Assembly (NCBI RefSeq): GCF_003236295.1
Contig: NZ_POTW01000016.1
Coordinates: forward strand, 30,789 to 94,788
DNA length: 64,000 nucleotides
Origin: Jiangella anatolica
GTDB taxonomy: Bacteria > Actinomycetota > Actinomycetes > Jiangellales > Jiangellaceae
Direction of reading: 5' to 3'
Shown here: positions 29,455 through 40,634 of the stretch, in pieces
Numbering within the stretch: the first letter of the stretch is position 1
Layout of the letters: each line of letters begins with the position of its first letter
Program-made: the position numbers and the translations under genes
The notes under the pieces: model-generated
The model's database searches: none
Told to the model about the DNA's origin: nothing
The model's input: the letters and a program-made list of their open reading frames with translations, nothing else

Positions 29455-29670
29455 ATGGACCGTCTCCAGCACATCGCGACGTTCTGCGGCAACTGCGATT
29501 GCGGTTGCCCGGAGTTGTTCCTCGACCAGAACGCGCCGCCTGAGCGCCGGGTCGTCATCACCGACGACTTCGGCCAGCGCGTGCAGATGAGCCTGGCGCA
29601 GTTCCGGCTCATCGTCGAGTCGGCCAAGGAGGGCCAGCTCGACGAAGTGCTGCAGCCGGCCAACGCCTGA
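29455..29670 (+). CDS. Small Cys-rich actinobacterial protein
   Basis: A 71-residue protein of unknown function. Residues 11-19 read CGNCDCGCP: four cysteines in nine positions, a spacing able to hold a metal or Fe-S cluster. The remainder (RRVVITDDFGQRVQMSLAQFRLIVESAKEGQLDEVLQ) is strand-helix and resembles the single-domain proteins encoded beside regulators in Streptomyces. GAGGCCGCC precedes the ATG. A promoter region of 159 bp lies upstream, with an AACAG...CTGTT inverted repeat (29369-29389 area). It converges on pyk across a shared hairpin terminator. It could be a metal- or redox-responsive accessory protein or a peptide-like substrate; neither is shown. Confidence 0.7.
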   Translation: MDRLQHIATFCGNCDCGCPELFLDQNAPPERRVVITDDFGQRVQMSLAQFRLIVESAKEGQLDEVLQPANA

Positions 29671-29680
29671 ACGACGCCGG

Positions 29681-29699
29681 CCGGCCGCAACGAGGCCGG
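29681..29699. terminator. Bidirectional hairpin between the Cys-rich gene and pyk
   Basis: CCGGCC (29681-29686), loop GCAACGA, and GGCCGG (29694-29699) form a perfect stem between two convergent genes. No T-run is present on either side. Confidence 0.5.
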
Positions 29700-31151
29700 T
29701 CAGTGGTAGGCCGGCGCGACCTTGCCCACGGCGTCGCCGATGCGGTGCACCCGCATGGCGTTGGTCGAGCCGGGGATCCCGGGCGGGGACCCGGCGACGA
29801 TGATGACGAGGTCGCCGCGCCGGCACCGCTCCTGCTCGAGCAGCATGCGGTCGACCTGCTTGACCATCTCGTCGGTGTGGTCGACGTGCTCGGCGGTGAA
29901 CGCCTCGATCCCCCACGACAACGCCAGCTGGTGCCGCGTCGCGCTCAGCGGGCTGAACGCCAGCAGCGGGATGCCGGGGCGCAGCCGGGCCATCCGCCGC
30001 GCGGAGTCACCGCTCTGCGTGAACGCGACCAGGTACTTCGCGCCCAGCAGGACGCCGGTCTCGACCGCGGCCTTGGTGATGGCGCCGCCCTTGGTGCGCG
30101 GCTGGGTGCCCAGCGGCGGGATGCGCTCGAGACCGTGCTCCTCGACGGTCTCGACGATCTTCGCCATGGTCCGGACGGTCTCGATCGGATAGGCGCCGAC
30201 GCTGGTCTCGCCGGACAGCATGACGGCGTCGGCGCCGTCGAGCACCGCGTTGGCGACGTCGGAGGTCTCGGCCCGGGTCGGCCGCGGGTTGGTGATCATC
30301 GAGTCGAGCATCTGCGTGGCGACGATGACCGGCTTGGCCCGGCGCCGGCACAGCTCGACGGCGGTCTTCTGCACCAGCGGGACGTCCCACAGCGGCAGCT
30401 CGACGCCGAGGTCGCCGCGGGCGACCATGACGCCGTCGAACGCGTCGACGATCTCGGCGAGGTTCTCGACCGCCTGCGGCTTCTCGACCTTCGCGATGAC
30501 CGGCAGCCGCACGCCCTCCTCGGCCATGATGCGGTGCACGTCGTCGACGTCGGAGGCGGACCGGACGAACGACAGCGCGATCATGTCCGCGCCGATGCGC
30601 AGCCCCCAGCGCAGGTCCTCGATGTCCTTCTCCGACAGCGCCGGCACGCTGACGGCGGTGCCGGGCAGGTTCAGGCCCTTGTGGTTGGAGACCTTGCCGC
30701 CGATGACGACCGTGGTGACGACGTCGGTGTCGGTGACGTCGGTGACCTCCAGCGCGAGCCGGCCGTCGTCGATGAGCACGGTGTCGCCGGCGCTCACGTC
30801 GCCGGGCAGCCCCTTGTACGTCGTCGAGGCCCGCTCCGCTGTGCCGTCGACGTCCTCGACGGTGATGGTGAAGGTCTGGCCGACCTCGAGCTCGGCCGAT
30901 CCGCCGGCGAACTCGCCGAGGCGGATCTTCGGGCCCTGGAGGTCGACGAGGACGCCGACGTTGCGCTCGGCCTCGGTGGCCGCCTTGCGCACCCGTAGAT
31001 ACCGTTCCTCGTGCTCCGCGTGGCTGCCGTGGCTGAGGTTGAACCGCGCGACGTCCATGCCGACGTCGATCAACTCCCGCAGCCGCTCCGGCGAGTCGGT
31101 CGCTGGACCAAGGGTGCAAACAATCTTCGCTCTACGCACGTCCGCCAACAC
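29700..31151 (-). CDS. pyk: Pyruvate kinase
   Basis: Converts phosphoenolpyruvate and ADP to pyruvate and ATP. The 483-residue protein is complete: RRAKIVCTLGPATDSPERL at the N-terminus with the substrate-binding RFNLSHGS near 37; the B domain (about 70-165); the catalytic Lys and signature in VIAKVEKPQAVENLAEI near 215; MVARGDLGVELPL with Mg ligands near 240; and the C-terminal regulatory domain from about 345. I give GTG at 31151 as start because GAGAAG lies before it, but GTG at 31139 (VRRAKIV) would give the usual actinobacterial N-terminus and is possible. It lies 15 bases after gltD, so readthrough from gltBD is likely. Confidence 0.96.
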   Translation of the reverse strand: MLADVRRAKIVCTLGPATDSPERLRELIDVGMDVARFNLSHGSHAEHEERYLRVRKAATEAERNVGVLVDLQGPKIRLGEFAGGSAELEVGQTFTITVEDVDGTAERASTTYKGLPGDVSAGDTVLIDDGRLALEVTDVTDTDVVTTVVIGGKVSNHKGLNLPGTAVSVPALSEKDIEDLRWGLRIGADMIALSFVRSASDVDDVHRIMAEEGVRLPVIAKVEKPQAVENLAEIVDAFDGVMVARGDLGVELPLWDVPLVQKTAVELCRRRAKPVIVATQMLDSMITNPRPTRAETSDVANAVLDGADAVMLSGETSVGAYPIETVRTMAKIVETVEEHGLERIPPLGTQPRTKGGAITKAAVETGVLLGAKYLVAFTQSGDSARRMARLRPGIPLLAFSPLSATRHQLALSWGIEAFTAEHVDHTDEMVKQVDRMLLEQERCRRGDLVIIVAGSPPGIPGSTNAMRVHRIGDAVGKVAPAYH

Positions 31152-31166
31152 TAGTCTTCTCGGGGC

Positions 31167-32625
<1,459 letters not shown>

Positions 32626-32633
<8 letters not shown>

Positions 32634-35600
32634 GCGCCGCCTCCATGATCGCGACGTCGACATCGCGTCCATCGCGCTCGGCGGCGGCCTTGGCGGCGAG
32701 CACTCGCTTGTAGTCCGTGGGCATGATGAGCGAGAACCGGGCCTGGGCGAGCGCCCAGTCGGCCAGCAGCCGCTCGGCGACGGGCGAGCCGGTCTCGTCG
32801 CGGTATTTCTGGATGACGGCGTGCAGCCGGGTCAGCTCGCCGGCGTCGGGCGTCTCGACCTCGACCATCTCAGGATTCACCAGGCTGGTGTCGAGGTCGA
32901 GCACGAACGCCGTCCCGCCGGACATGCCGGCGGCGATGTTGCGCCCGGTGCGGCCGAGGATGACGACGGTGCCGCCGGTCATGTACTCCAGGGCGTGGTC
33001 GCCGACGCCCTCGACGACGGCCGTGACGCCGGAGTTGCGCACGCAGAACCGCTCACCCACCAAGCCGCGGACGAACAGCTCGCCGCCGGTGGCGCCGTAG
33101 GCGGCGACGTTGCCGGCGATGATGTTCTCCTCGGCGGCGAACGGCGCGGCGGCGTCGGGCCGGACGATCACGCGCCCGCCCGACAGCCCCTTGGCCAGGT
33201 AGTCGTTGACGTCGCCCTCCAGCCGCAGCGTGACGCCGGCCGGCAGGAACGCGCCGAACGACTGCCCGGCCGAGCCGGTCAGCATGACGTCGATCGTGTC
33301 GTCGGGCAGGCCCACGCCCTCGGTGCGCTTGGTCACCTCGTGGCCGAGCATGGTGCCGACGGTGCGGTTGACGTTGCGCACCTCGAGCTTGACCCGCACC
33401 CGCTCACCGTGCTCGAGCGCGTCGGTGGCCAGCGCGATCAGCTGGTTGTCCAGCGCCTTCTCCAGCCCGTGGTCCTGGCTGACGACCTGGCGCCGGGCGG
33501 CGCCGTCAGGCAGCTCGGGCACGTGCAGGATCGGCGACAGGTCCAGCCCGGCGGCCTTCCAGTGGCCAACGGCCGCGGTGGTGTCGAGCAGGTCGGCGCG
33601 GCCGATCGCCTCGTCGAGGCTGCGCAGCCCCAGCTCGGCCAGGTACTCGCGCACCTCCTGGGCGATGTACTCGAAGAAGTTGACGACGAACTCCGGCCGG
33701 CCGGTGAACTTCTTGCGCAGCTCCGGGTTCTGCGTCGCGACGCCGACGGGACAGGTATCGAGGTGGCAGACGCGCATCATGATGCAGCCGGACACCACCA
33801 GCGGCGCCGTCGCGAAGCCGTACTCCTCCGCGCCCAGCAGCGCGGCGACGACGACGTCGCGGCCGGTCTTGAGCTGGCCGTCGGTCTGCACGACGATGCG
33901 GTCGCGCAGGCCGTTGAGCAGCAGCGTCTGCTGCGTCTCGGCCAGCCCCAGCTCCCACGGGCCGCCGGCGTGCTTGAGGCTGGTCAGCGGCGCGGCGCCG
34001 GTGCCGCCGTCGTGGCCGGAGATCAGCACGACGTCGGCGTGCGCCTTCGAGACACCTGCCGCGACCGTCCCGACGCCGACCTCGGCGACCAGCTTCACGT
34101 GGATGCGGGCGGCCGGGTTGGCGTTCTTGAGGTCGTGGATGAGCTGCTTGAGGTCCTCGATCGAGTAGATGTCGTGGTGCGGCGGCGGCGAGATCAGGCC
34201 GACGCCGGGCGTGGAGTGCCGGGTCCGGGCCACCCACGGGTACACCTTGTGGCCGGGCAGCTGGCCGCCCTCGCCGGGCTTCGCGCCCTGCGCCATCTTG
34301 ATCTGGATGTCGTCGGCGTTGCTCAGGTAGTCCGACGTGACGCCGAACCGGCCGCTGGCGACCTGCTTGATCGCGCTGCGCCGCTCCGGGTCGTGCAGCC
34401 GGTCGGTGTCCTCGCCGCCTTCGCCGGTGTTGGACTTGCCGCCGAGGCGGTTCATCGCGATGGCGAGCGTCTCGTGCGCCTCCTTGCTGATGGAGCCGTA
34501 CGACATGGCGCCGGTGGAGAACCGCCGCACGATGCTCTCGACGCTCTCGACCTCGTCGATCGGGATCGGCGTGCCGGTCTTCAGCGTGAAGAGGCCACGC
34601 AGCGTCATCAGCCGCCGGGACTGCTCGTTGACCGCTTGCGTGTACTGCTTGAACACGTCGTAGCGGCCGGCCCGGGTGGAGTGCTGCAGCCGGAACACCG
34701 TCTCGGGGTCGAACAGGTGCGGCTCGCCCTCGCGACGCCATTGGTACTCGCCGCCGACCTCGAGCTTGCGGTGCCGGGTGGCGCTGCCGCCGCGCGGGTA
34801 CGCGCGGGTGTGCCGGCGGCGCACCTCCTCGGCGACGACGTCGAGGCCGATGCCGCCCAGCCGCGACGTGGTGCCGGTGAAGTACCGGTCGACGACCTCC
34901 TGGGCCAGGCCGACCGCCTCGAAGATCTGCGCGCCGGTGTAGGAGGCGACGGTCGACACGCCCATCTTGCTCATCACCTTGAGCACGCCCTTGCCGAGCG
35001 CCTTGATGAGGTTCGCGACCGCCTTCTCGGGGCTGACGCCGGGCAGCAGCGTGCCCTGGCGGACCAGGTCCTCGACGCTCTCCATGGCGAGGTACGGGTT
35101 CACCGCGCCGGCGCCGTAGCCGATCAGCAGCGCGACGTGGTGCACCTCGCGGACGTCGCCCGCCTCGATGACCAGGCCGACCTTGGTCCGGCTCTTCTCC
35201 CGGATCAGATGGTGGTGCACCGCGGCGGTGAGCAGCAGCGACGGGATCGGGGCCAGCGTGGTGTCGGAGTGCCGGTCGGACAGCACGATGATGCGCGCGC
35301 CGGACTCGATCGCCTTCGACGCCTCGGCGCTGATCTCGGCCAGCCGGCGGCCCAGCTCCGCGCCGCCGCCGGCGACGTCGTACAGGCCGCGGATGACGTG
35401 GGTGGCGTAGCCGGGCAGGTTGCCGTCGCGGTTGATGTGGATGATCTTGGCGAGTTGATCGTTGTCGATGACCGGGAACGGCAGCACCAGTTGGCGGCAC
35501 GACGCCGGGCCGGGGTCGAGCAGGTTCTCCTCCGGGCCGATCGTGCCGGCCAGCGACGTGACCAGCTCTTCCCGGATCGCGTCCAGCGGCGGGTTCGTGA

Positions 35601-37170
35601 CCTGCGCGAACAGCTGGGAGAAGTAGTCGAACAGCAGCCGCGGCCGGTTCGACAGCGCCGCGATGGGCGTATCGGTGCCCATCGATCCGATCGGCTCGGC
35701 GCCGGACTGGGCCATCGGCGCGAGCAGCAGCCGCAGCTCCTCCTCGGTGTAGCCGAAGGTCTGCTGGCGGCGGGTGACGCTGGCGTGGGTGTGCACGACG
35801 TGCTCGCGCTCGGGCAGGTCGCCCAGGCGGACCAGGCCGGCGTGCAGCCACTCGCCGTACGGCTCGGCCACGGCCAGCTTGTCCATCACCTCGTCGTCGT
35901 CCATCACCTTGTGGCCGGCGACGTCGACCAGGAACATCCGGCCCGGCTCGAGCCGGCCCTTGCGCACGACCGTCGACGGGTCGAGGTCGAGCACGCCGGC
36001 CTCGGACGCGAGCACGACCAGGCCGTCGTCGGTGATCCAGTACCGGCCCGGGCGCAGGCCGTTGCGGTCGAGCACGGCGCCGACCAGGCTGCCGTCGGTG
36101 AAGACGACCGCGGCCGGGCCGTCCCACGGCTCCATGATCGTGCTGTGGAACTCGAAGAAGTCGCGCCGGGCCTTCGAGATGCCCTGGTGGTTCTCCCACG
36201 CCTCGGGGATCATCATCCGCACCGCGTGCGGCAGGCTCCGCCCGCCCAGGTGCAGCAGCTCGAGCACCTCGTCGAAGCTGGCGGAGTCGCTGGCCTCAGG
36301 CGAGATGACCGGGTACAGCCGCGACAGGTCGCCGGCGATGACGTCGCTGGCCAGCTGCGACTCACGGGCCCGCATCCAGTTGCGGTTGCCCTGGACGGTG
36401 TTGATCTCGCCGTTGTGCGCGACGAACCGGTACGGGTGCGCCAGCGGCCAGCTCGGGAACGTGTTCGTCGAGAACCGCGAGTGCACGACGGCGATGGCGC
36501 TGGCCAGCCGCTCGTCGGACAGGTCGGGGAAGAACGGCTCCAGCTGGCCGGTGGTCAGCATGCCCTTGTAGACGATGGTCCGCGACGACAGGCTCGGGAA
36601 GTACGCGCCGGTGGAGCGCTCCAGCCGCTTGCGCAGCGCGAACGCCTTGCGGTCGAGGTCGATGCCGGCGGCGCGCGCGTCGTCGGCGTCGGCCACGAAC
36701 AGCTGGCGCACGCGCGGCAGCGTCGAGCGCGCGGTCTTGCCCAGCAGGCTCGGCGTCGTCGGCACCTCGCGCCAGGCGAGCACCGTCAGGCCCTCCTCGG
36801 CGGCGATGCGCTCGGTGGCCGCCGTGATCTCGGCGTCCTGCGCGTCGTCGTCGGGGATGAAGGCCAGGCCGGTGGCGTAGTGCCCGGCGGCGGGCAGCTC
36901 GGCGCCCGCGACCGCGCGGCAGAACGCGTCGGGGACCTGCAGCAGGATGCCGGCGCCGTCGCCGGAGTCGGGCTCGGCGCCCGAGGCGCCCCGGTGGTCG
37001 AGGTTGCTCAGAGCGGTCAGCCCGCGATCGACGATCGCGCGGCTGGCCACGCCGTCGAGCGTGGCCACGAAGGCCACGCCGCAGGCGTCGTGCTCGAACC
37101 GGGGGTCGTACAGGCCCTGGCTGTCGAAGCCCAGCTTGCCGGGGCCTTGGGGGTGAGGCGTGAGGCGCAT
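32626..37170 (-). CDS. gltB: Glutamate synthase (NADPH) large subunit
   Basis: Makes two glutamates from glutamine and 2-oxoglutarate. The 1514-residue protein begins with a short propeptide, and the catalytic Cys lies in [16 protein letters not shown] near residue 25, where the mature enzyme should start. The class II amidotransferase domain runs to about 430, followed by the central domain, the FMN-binding synthase barrel (about 830-1200) and the C-terminal GXGXG helix domain ([10 protein letters not shown] region). The 3Fe-4S cluster ligands are [12 protein letters not shown] near 1127. The ATG at 37170 is chosen because it gives the expected short propeptide; earlier in-frame starts run into the promoter region. 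A GlnR-like box lies 59-74 bases upstream. Confidence 0.97.
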
Positions 37171-37433
37171 GGCACTCCCGTCGTCAGACTGGCGGCGGGT
37201 GCAGGGACGACTCTGGCCCGTGCGTGAAGTTTCGTGGAGATTACAACACTTCGACCGTCGTGTGTTGTCGCGTCTCTCCATGATATCGGCGACGGCGCCG
37301 GTCGGCACGCGAGCATACCCGCTGTTGATCATCGGATTCTCCACCGATGACCGATCGTTGCCGCAGATCGTCAGGTCAGTGGACTGTCGAACCGTACAAC
37401 TACGTTGACGTCCACGCAGTTGTGGAGGTGGTC
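37171..37433. promoter_or_regulatory. gltB promoter region with GlnR-like box at 37229-37244
   Basis: On the minus strand GTAAT-CTCCAC-GAAAC (37244 to 37229) matches the actinobacterial GlnR pattern gTnAC-n6-GaAAC in all but one base of the conserved set. GlnR is the global nitrogen regulator of these bacteria. The rest of the 264-bp stretch is relatively AT-rich and should hold the gltB promoter; I do not see a gene in it. Confidence 0.6.
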
Positions 37434-37456
37434 ACCCCGGGCGTGCCGCCCGGGGT
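37434..37456 (-). terminator. Hairpin terminator after lgt
   Basis: CCCCGGGC (37435-37442), loop GTGCC, and GCCCGGGG (37448-37455) form a perfect 8-bp stem, extended by an A-T pair. It lies about 50 bases past the lgt stop and ahead of the gltB promoter region, so it should separate the trp-dsb-lgt unit from gltBD. Confidence 0.75.
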
Positions 37457-37507
37457 TCGTGGCCGTTTCGTGACGTAGGTTGGCGGCTTCTGACCGCCGG
37501 GTGAGGC

Positions 37508-38884
37508 TCAGCCGCCCGCGGGGGTGCCCGTGGAGTCGGCGGCGGGAGCACCGGTGGCCGGGTTCTCGGCCGGCGCGTCGGCCTTCTTCGCCGGTGTCTT
37601 CTTGGCCGGCGTCTTCTTCGCCGTCGTCGTCTTCGCCGCGGTGGTCTTCGTCGCGGCCGTCTTCTTGGCGGCCGTGGTCTTCGCGGCCGTCGTGGTCTTG
37701 GCGGCCGTCGTGGTCTTCGCCGCCGCCGACTTCGTGGTCGTCTTCTTGGCCGGGGACTTCTTGGCCGCCGTGGTCTTGGCGGTCGTCTTCGCCGGCGCCG
37801 CGGCCGTGGCGGGTGTCGCCGTGGTCGCCGGGGCCGGCTTGTCCTCGTCGGGCTTCTCCGCCGGCTTCTCCGCCGGCTTCTCCGCCGGCTTCTCGGCCGG
37901 CTTCTCGTCGGCGGGCTTCTCGTCCGCCGCGGCCTTCTCCTCGGCCGGCTTCGGCTCCGCCTCGTCCTCGTCGTCGTCCGGGAGGGTGATCGGCGTGTCC
38001 TCGTCGGCCTTGGCCTTGTCGTCGAACGGGTCCGGCTGGTCGTAGAAGCCGCGCAGCGACTCCGGGTCCTCCCGGCCGGGGTGCCGCCGCAGCGACCAGA
38101 AGAAGTAGGCAACCGCCGCGACGAAGATCAGCCCGGTCACCCACAGGTTCACCCGCAGGCCGAAGACCTCGTTCGCCGGGTCGATGCGCAGGTACTCCCA
38201 GAAGCCGCGGCCCAGCGTGTAGCCGGCCACGTACAGCGCGAACAGCCGCCCGAACCCGATGGCGTACCGCTTGTCCAGCCACAGCAGCAGGAACGCCAGC
38301 GCGACCGCCCACAGCGCCTCGTAGAGGAACGTCGGGTGGAACGTCGTGCCCGGTTCGTAGCCGGCCGGCGGGTCGTCGATCTCCAGGCCCCACGGCAGGT
38401 CGGTCGCGCGCCCGTACAGCTCCTGGTTGAACCAGTTGCCCACCCGGCCGACGGCCTGGGCGAACAGGATGCCCGGCGCCAGCGCGTCGGCCATGGCCGC
38501 GAACGGGACGCCGCGGCGGCGGCAGGCGATCCAGACGCCCAGGCCGCCCATCGCGATGGCGCCCCAGATGCCCAGGCCGCCCTCCCAGATCCGCAGCGCC
38601 TGCCAGGGGTCGCGGCCCTCGCGGAAGTACAGCTGGTTGTCAGTGATGACGTGGTACAGGCGGCCGCCGATGATGCCGAACGGCACCGCCCACACCGCGA
38701 TGTCGGCGACGACGCCGGGCTCGCCGCCGCGGGCCAGCCAGCGCCGGTTGCCGAGCCAGATCGCCAGCACGATGCCGGCCATGATGCACAGGGCGTACGC
38801 CCGCAGATCGAACCCGAACACGTCCCACGTGCCAGTGCTCGGGCTCGGGATGGAGGTGGGCACCACGGCCGGCGTCGCGATCAC
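37508..38884 (-). CDS. lgt: Prolipoprotein diacylglyceryl transferase with long Lys/Ala/Pro tail
   Basis: Attaches diacylglycerol to the lipobox Cys of prelipoproteins in the plasma membrane. Residues 1-280 form the normal seven-helix enzyme, with the signature GRVGNWFNQELYGR near 140-153, GGRLYHVITD near 74 and HPTFLYEALW near 178. The remaining 175 or so residues are cytoplasmic tail absent from most Lgt proteins: first acidic (LPDDDEDEAEPKP), then PAEK repeats, then a stretch of TTAAKK/PAKK repeats like the C-terminal domain of histone H1 or mycobacterial HupB. The tail is strongly basic and may bind DNA, RNA or anionic lipid. It is encoded 54 bases after the first of three DsbA-like genes upstream, on the same strand. 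Confidence 0.95.
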   Translation of the reverse strand: MIATPAVVPTSIPSPSTGTWDVFGFDLRAYALCIMAGIVLAIWLGNRRWLARGGEPGVVADIAVWAVPFGIIGGRLYHVITDNQLYFREGRDPWQALRIWEGGLGIWGAIAMGGLGVWIACRRRGVPFAAMADALAPGILFAQAVGRVGNWFNQELYGRATDLPWGLEIDDPPAGYEPGTTFHPTFLYEALWAVALAFLLLWLDKRYAIGFGRLFALYVAGYTLGRGFWEYLRIDPANEVFGLRVNLWVTGLIFVAAVAYFFWSLRRHPGREDPESLRGFYDQPDPFDDKAKADEDTPITLPDDDEDEAEPKPAEEKAAADEKPADEKPAEKPAEKPAEKPAEKPDEDKPAPATTATPATAAAPAKTTAKTTAAKKSPAKKTTTKSAAAKTTTAAKTTTAAKTTAAKKTAATKTTAAKTTTAKKTPAKKTPAKKADAPAENPATGAPAADSTGTPAGG

Positions 38885-38938
38885 AGGCGAACCGTACCGG
38901 ACCGGTCGAACCGGGTCATCATCGCGGCGTGCTCCAGG

Positions 38939-39766
38939 TCACTGCGTGGCGGACGGGTCGGGCGTCTCGGCGGCGGGCGGCGTGGCCGGCGGCGTCGTGC
39001 TGCCGTCGGCCGGCGGCGTCGCCAGGCTGCCGCCGGCGGCGACGGTCGCAACGGCGGCGTTGATGCCCTCGGGCGTCCACTGGGTGGAGTCGAGCAGCTC
39101 GCCGTTGACGAAGACCGTCGGCGTGCCGGTGATCTCGTTGTCGCGCGCCGTGTTCGGCACCGCGGCGGCCCAGTCCTCGAAGTCGTCGTCGCGGACGCAG
39201 CCCTCGTAGTCGCCGCCGATGCCGGCCTGCTCGCCGAGGTCGACCAGTGAGCTGGTGGACCACTGGGTGCCGGCCGCGGCGAAGGCGGCGCTCTTGAACT
39301 CGACCGCCTGGCCCTCCTGCGAGGCGCAGGCGAAGGCGTTGTTGGCGCGGCGGGAGTACACGTTGCCGGTGAAGTCGAGCGGGTGGTAGACGATGTTCGC
39401 CTGGCCGGAGTCGACCAGCTGCTGGATCGCCGAGCTGTTCGCCGTCTCGAACTCGGCGCAGTGCGGGCAGAGGAAGTCCATCCAGTAGTCGATGGTGACC
39501 GGCGCGCTGGCGTCGCCGACCAGGATGCCGCCGCCGTCGCCCTCGATGACCTGGCCGTTGCCGGACCCGACGGCGTCGGGCACCGCGACCGGGCCGTCGC
39601 TGCCGCCGCGGCTGGCCGCCACCGCGACCGCGATGATCGCCACCGCGGCGACGATCGCCACCGCGACGCCGTAGCGCATCATGCGCTCGCGCCGCTTCTC
39701 CTGGCGCGCCTGCTCCTCGCGCATCGCCTTGATGCGCTCGCGGGCCTCGGCCTTCTTGCTGCTCAT
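38939..39766 (-). CDS. DsbA-like membrane-anchored thioredoxin-fold protein (copy 1)
   Basis: A 275-residue thiol oxidoreductase anchored in the membrane. It has a charged, coiled-coil-like N-terminus (SKKAEARERIKAMREEQARQ), one transmembrane helix at about 30-50, an exposed linker, then a DsbA/thioredoxin_4 domain with active site CPHC in DFLCPHCAEFE near 97-100. The Cys pair further on (FACASQEG and GCVRDDD) may form a structural disulfide. The C-terminal 30 residues are Pro/Thr/Ala-rich and disordered. It is third of three tandem relatives encoded downstream of trpA and precedes lgt. It probably oxidises or isomerises disulfides in exported proteins, perhaps including the lipoproteins modified by Lgt. 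Confidence 0.9.
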   Translation of the reverse strand: MSSKKAEARERIKAMREEQARQEKRRERMMRYGVAVAIVAAVAIIAVAVAASRGGSDGPVAVPDAVGSGNGQVIEGDGGGILVGDASAPVTIDYWMDFLCPHCAEFETANSSAIQQLVDSGQANIVYHPLDFTGNVYSRRANNAFACASQEGQAVEFKSAAFAAAGTQWSTSSLVDLGEQAGIGGDYEGCVRDDDFEDWAAAVPNTARDNEITGTPTVFVNGELLDSTQWTPEGINAAVATVAAGGSLATPPADGSTTPPATPPAAETPDPSATQ

Positions 39767-39848
39767 CGATGGGCTTCCTTCGACACGAGTGAGTTCACGG
39801 GGATTGACGAGGGTACAACTTCATTGAACATGACGTGAGTTCCGGATC

Positions 39849-40562
39849 TTACTGTGGCGACGACTGCGCCGCGGCGGCGACGGCCGCGTTGATGCCGTCG
39901 GGGGTCCACTCGGTGTTCGGCAGCGTCTCGCCGTCGACGAACACGGTCGGGGTGCCGGTGACGGCGGCGTCGCGGGCCGTGTCGCGGACGTCGGCGGCCC
40001 AGCCCTCGTAGGTGCCGTCGCCGACGCAGGACGAGTAGTCGCCACTCACGCCGATCGAGTCGCCGAGCTCGCGCAGCGAGTCCGACGTCCACTGCTCCGG
40101 CGCCGCGAACGCCGCGTCGACGAACTCGGCCGCCGAGCCCTCGTCGGCGGCGCAGGCGAACGCGTTGTTGGCCCGTCGCGAGTAGGTGTCGCCGGTGAAG
40201 TCGAGCGGGTGGTAGACGATGTTCGCGTCACCGGCCTCGACCAGCGCGTCGATCGCGCCGGCGTTGGCGGCCTCGAACTCCTGGCAGTGCGGGCAGAGGA
40301 AGTCCATCCAGTAGTCGATGGTCACCGGGGCGTCCGGGTCGCCGACCATGATGCCGCCGCCGTCCACGGTGACGGTGTCCGGACGGGGCGTCGGACCGTC
40401 GCTGCCCCGGCTGGCCGCGATCGCGACGGCCACGATGGCGACCGCGGCGACGACGGCGCCGGCGATGCCGAACCGCAGCGCCCGCTCGCGCCGGCGCTGC
40501 CGCCTGGCCTGCTCCTCGCGCATGGCCTTGACCCGCTCGCGCGCCTCGGTCTTCTTGCTCAT
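39849..40562 (-). CDS. DsbA-like membrane-anchored thioredoxin-fold protein (copy 2)
   Basis: A 237-residue relative of the neighbouring protein with the same plan: SKKTEARERVKAMREEQAR start, one transmembrane helix near 32-52, and a DsbA-like domain with CPHC in DFLCPHCQEFE near 90. The second cysteine pair (ACAADEG and SCVGDG) is conserved. It lacks the Pro-rich tail of copy 1. The ATG at 40562 (MSKK) is chosen because copies 1 and 2 then start alike; a further ATG at 40589 has no ribosome site. It lies 82 bases before copy 1 and 72 bases after copy 3 on the same strand. Likely a recent duplication, to judge from the near-identical active-site region. Confidence 0.9.
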   Translation of the reverse strand: MSKKTEARERVKAMREEQARRQRRRERALRFGIAGAVVAAVAIVAVAIAASRGSDGPTPRPDTVTVDGGGIMVGDPDAPVTIDYWMDFLCPHCQEFEAANAGAIDALVEAGDANIVYHPLDFTGDTYSRRANNAFACAADEGSAAEFVDAAFAAPEQWTSDSLRELGDSIGVSGDYSSCVGDGTYEGWAADVRDTARDAAVTGTPTVFVDGETLPNTEWTPDGINAAVAAAAQSSPQ

Positions 40563-40634
40563 GAGCGGCCCACCTCCGCCGGACGGCAACGACCGTACAA
40601 CTTCGCGCAGGTCAGCGGAGTTCCGGAGGCCATG

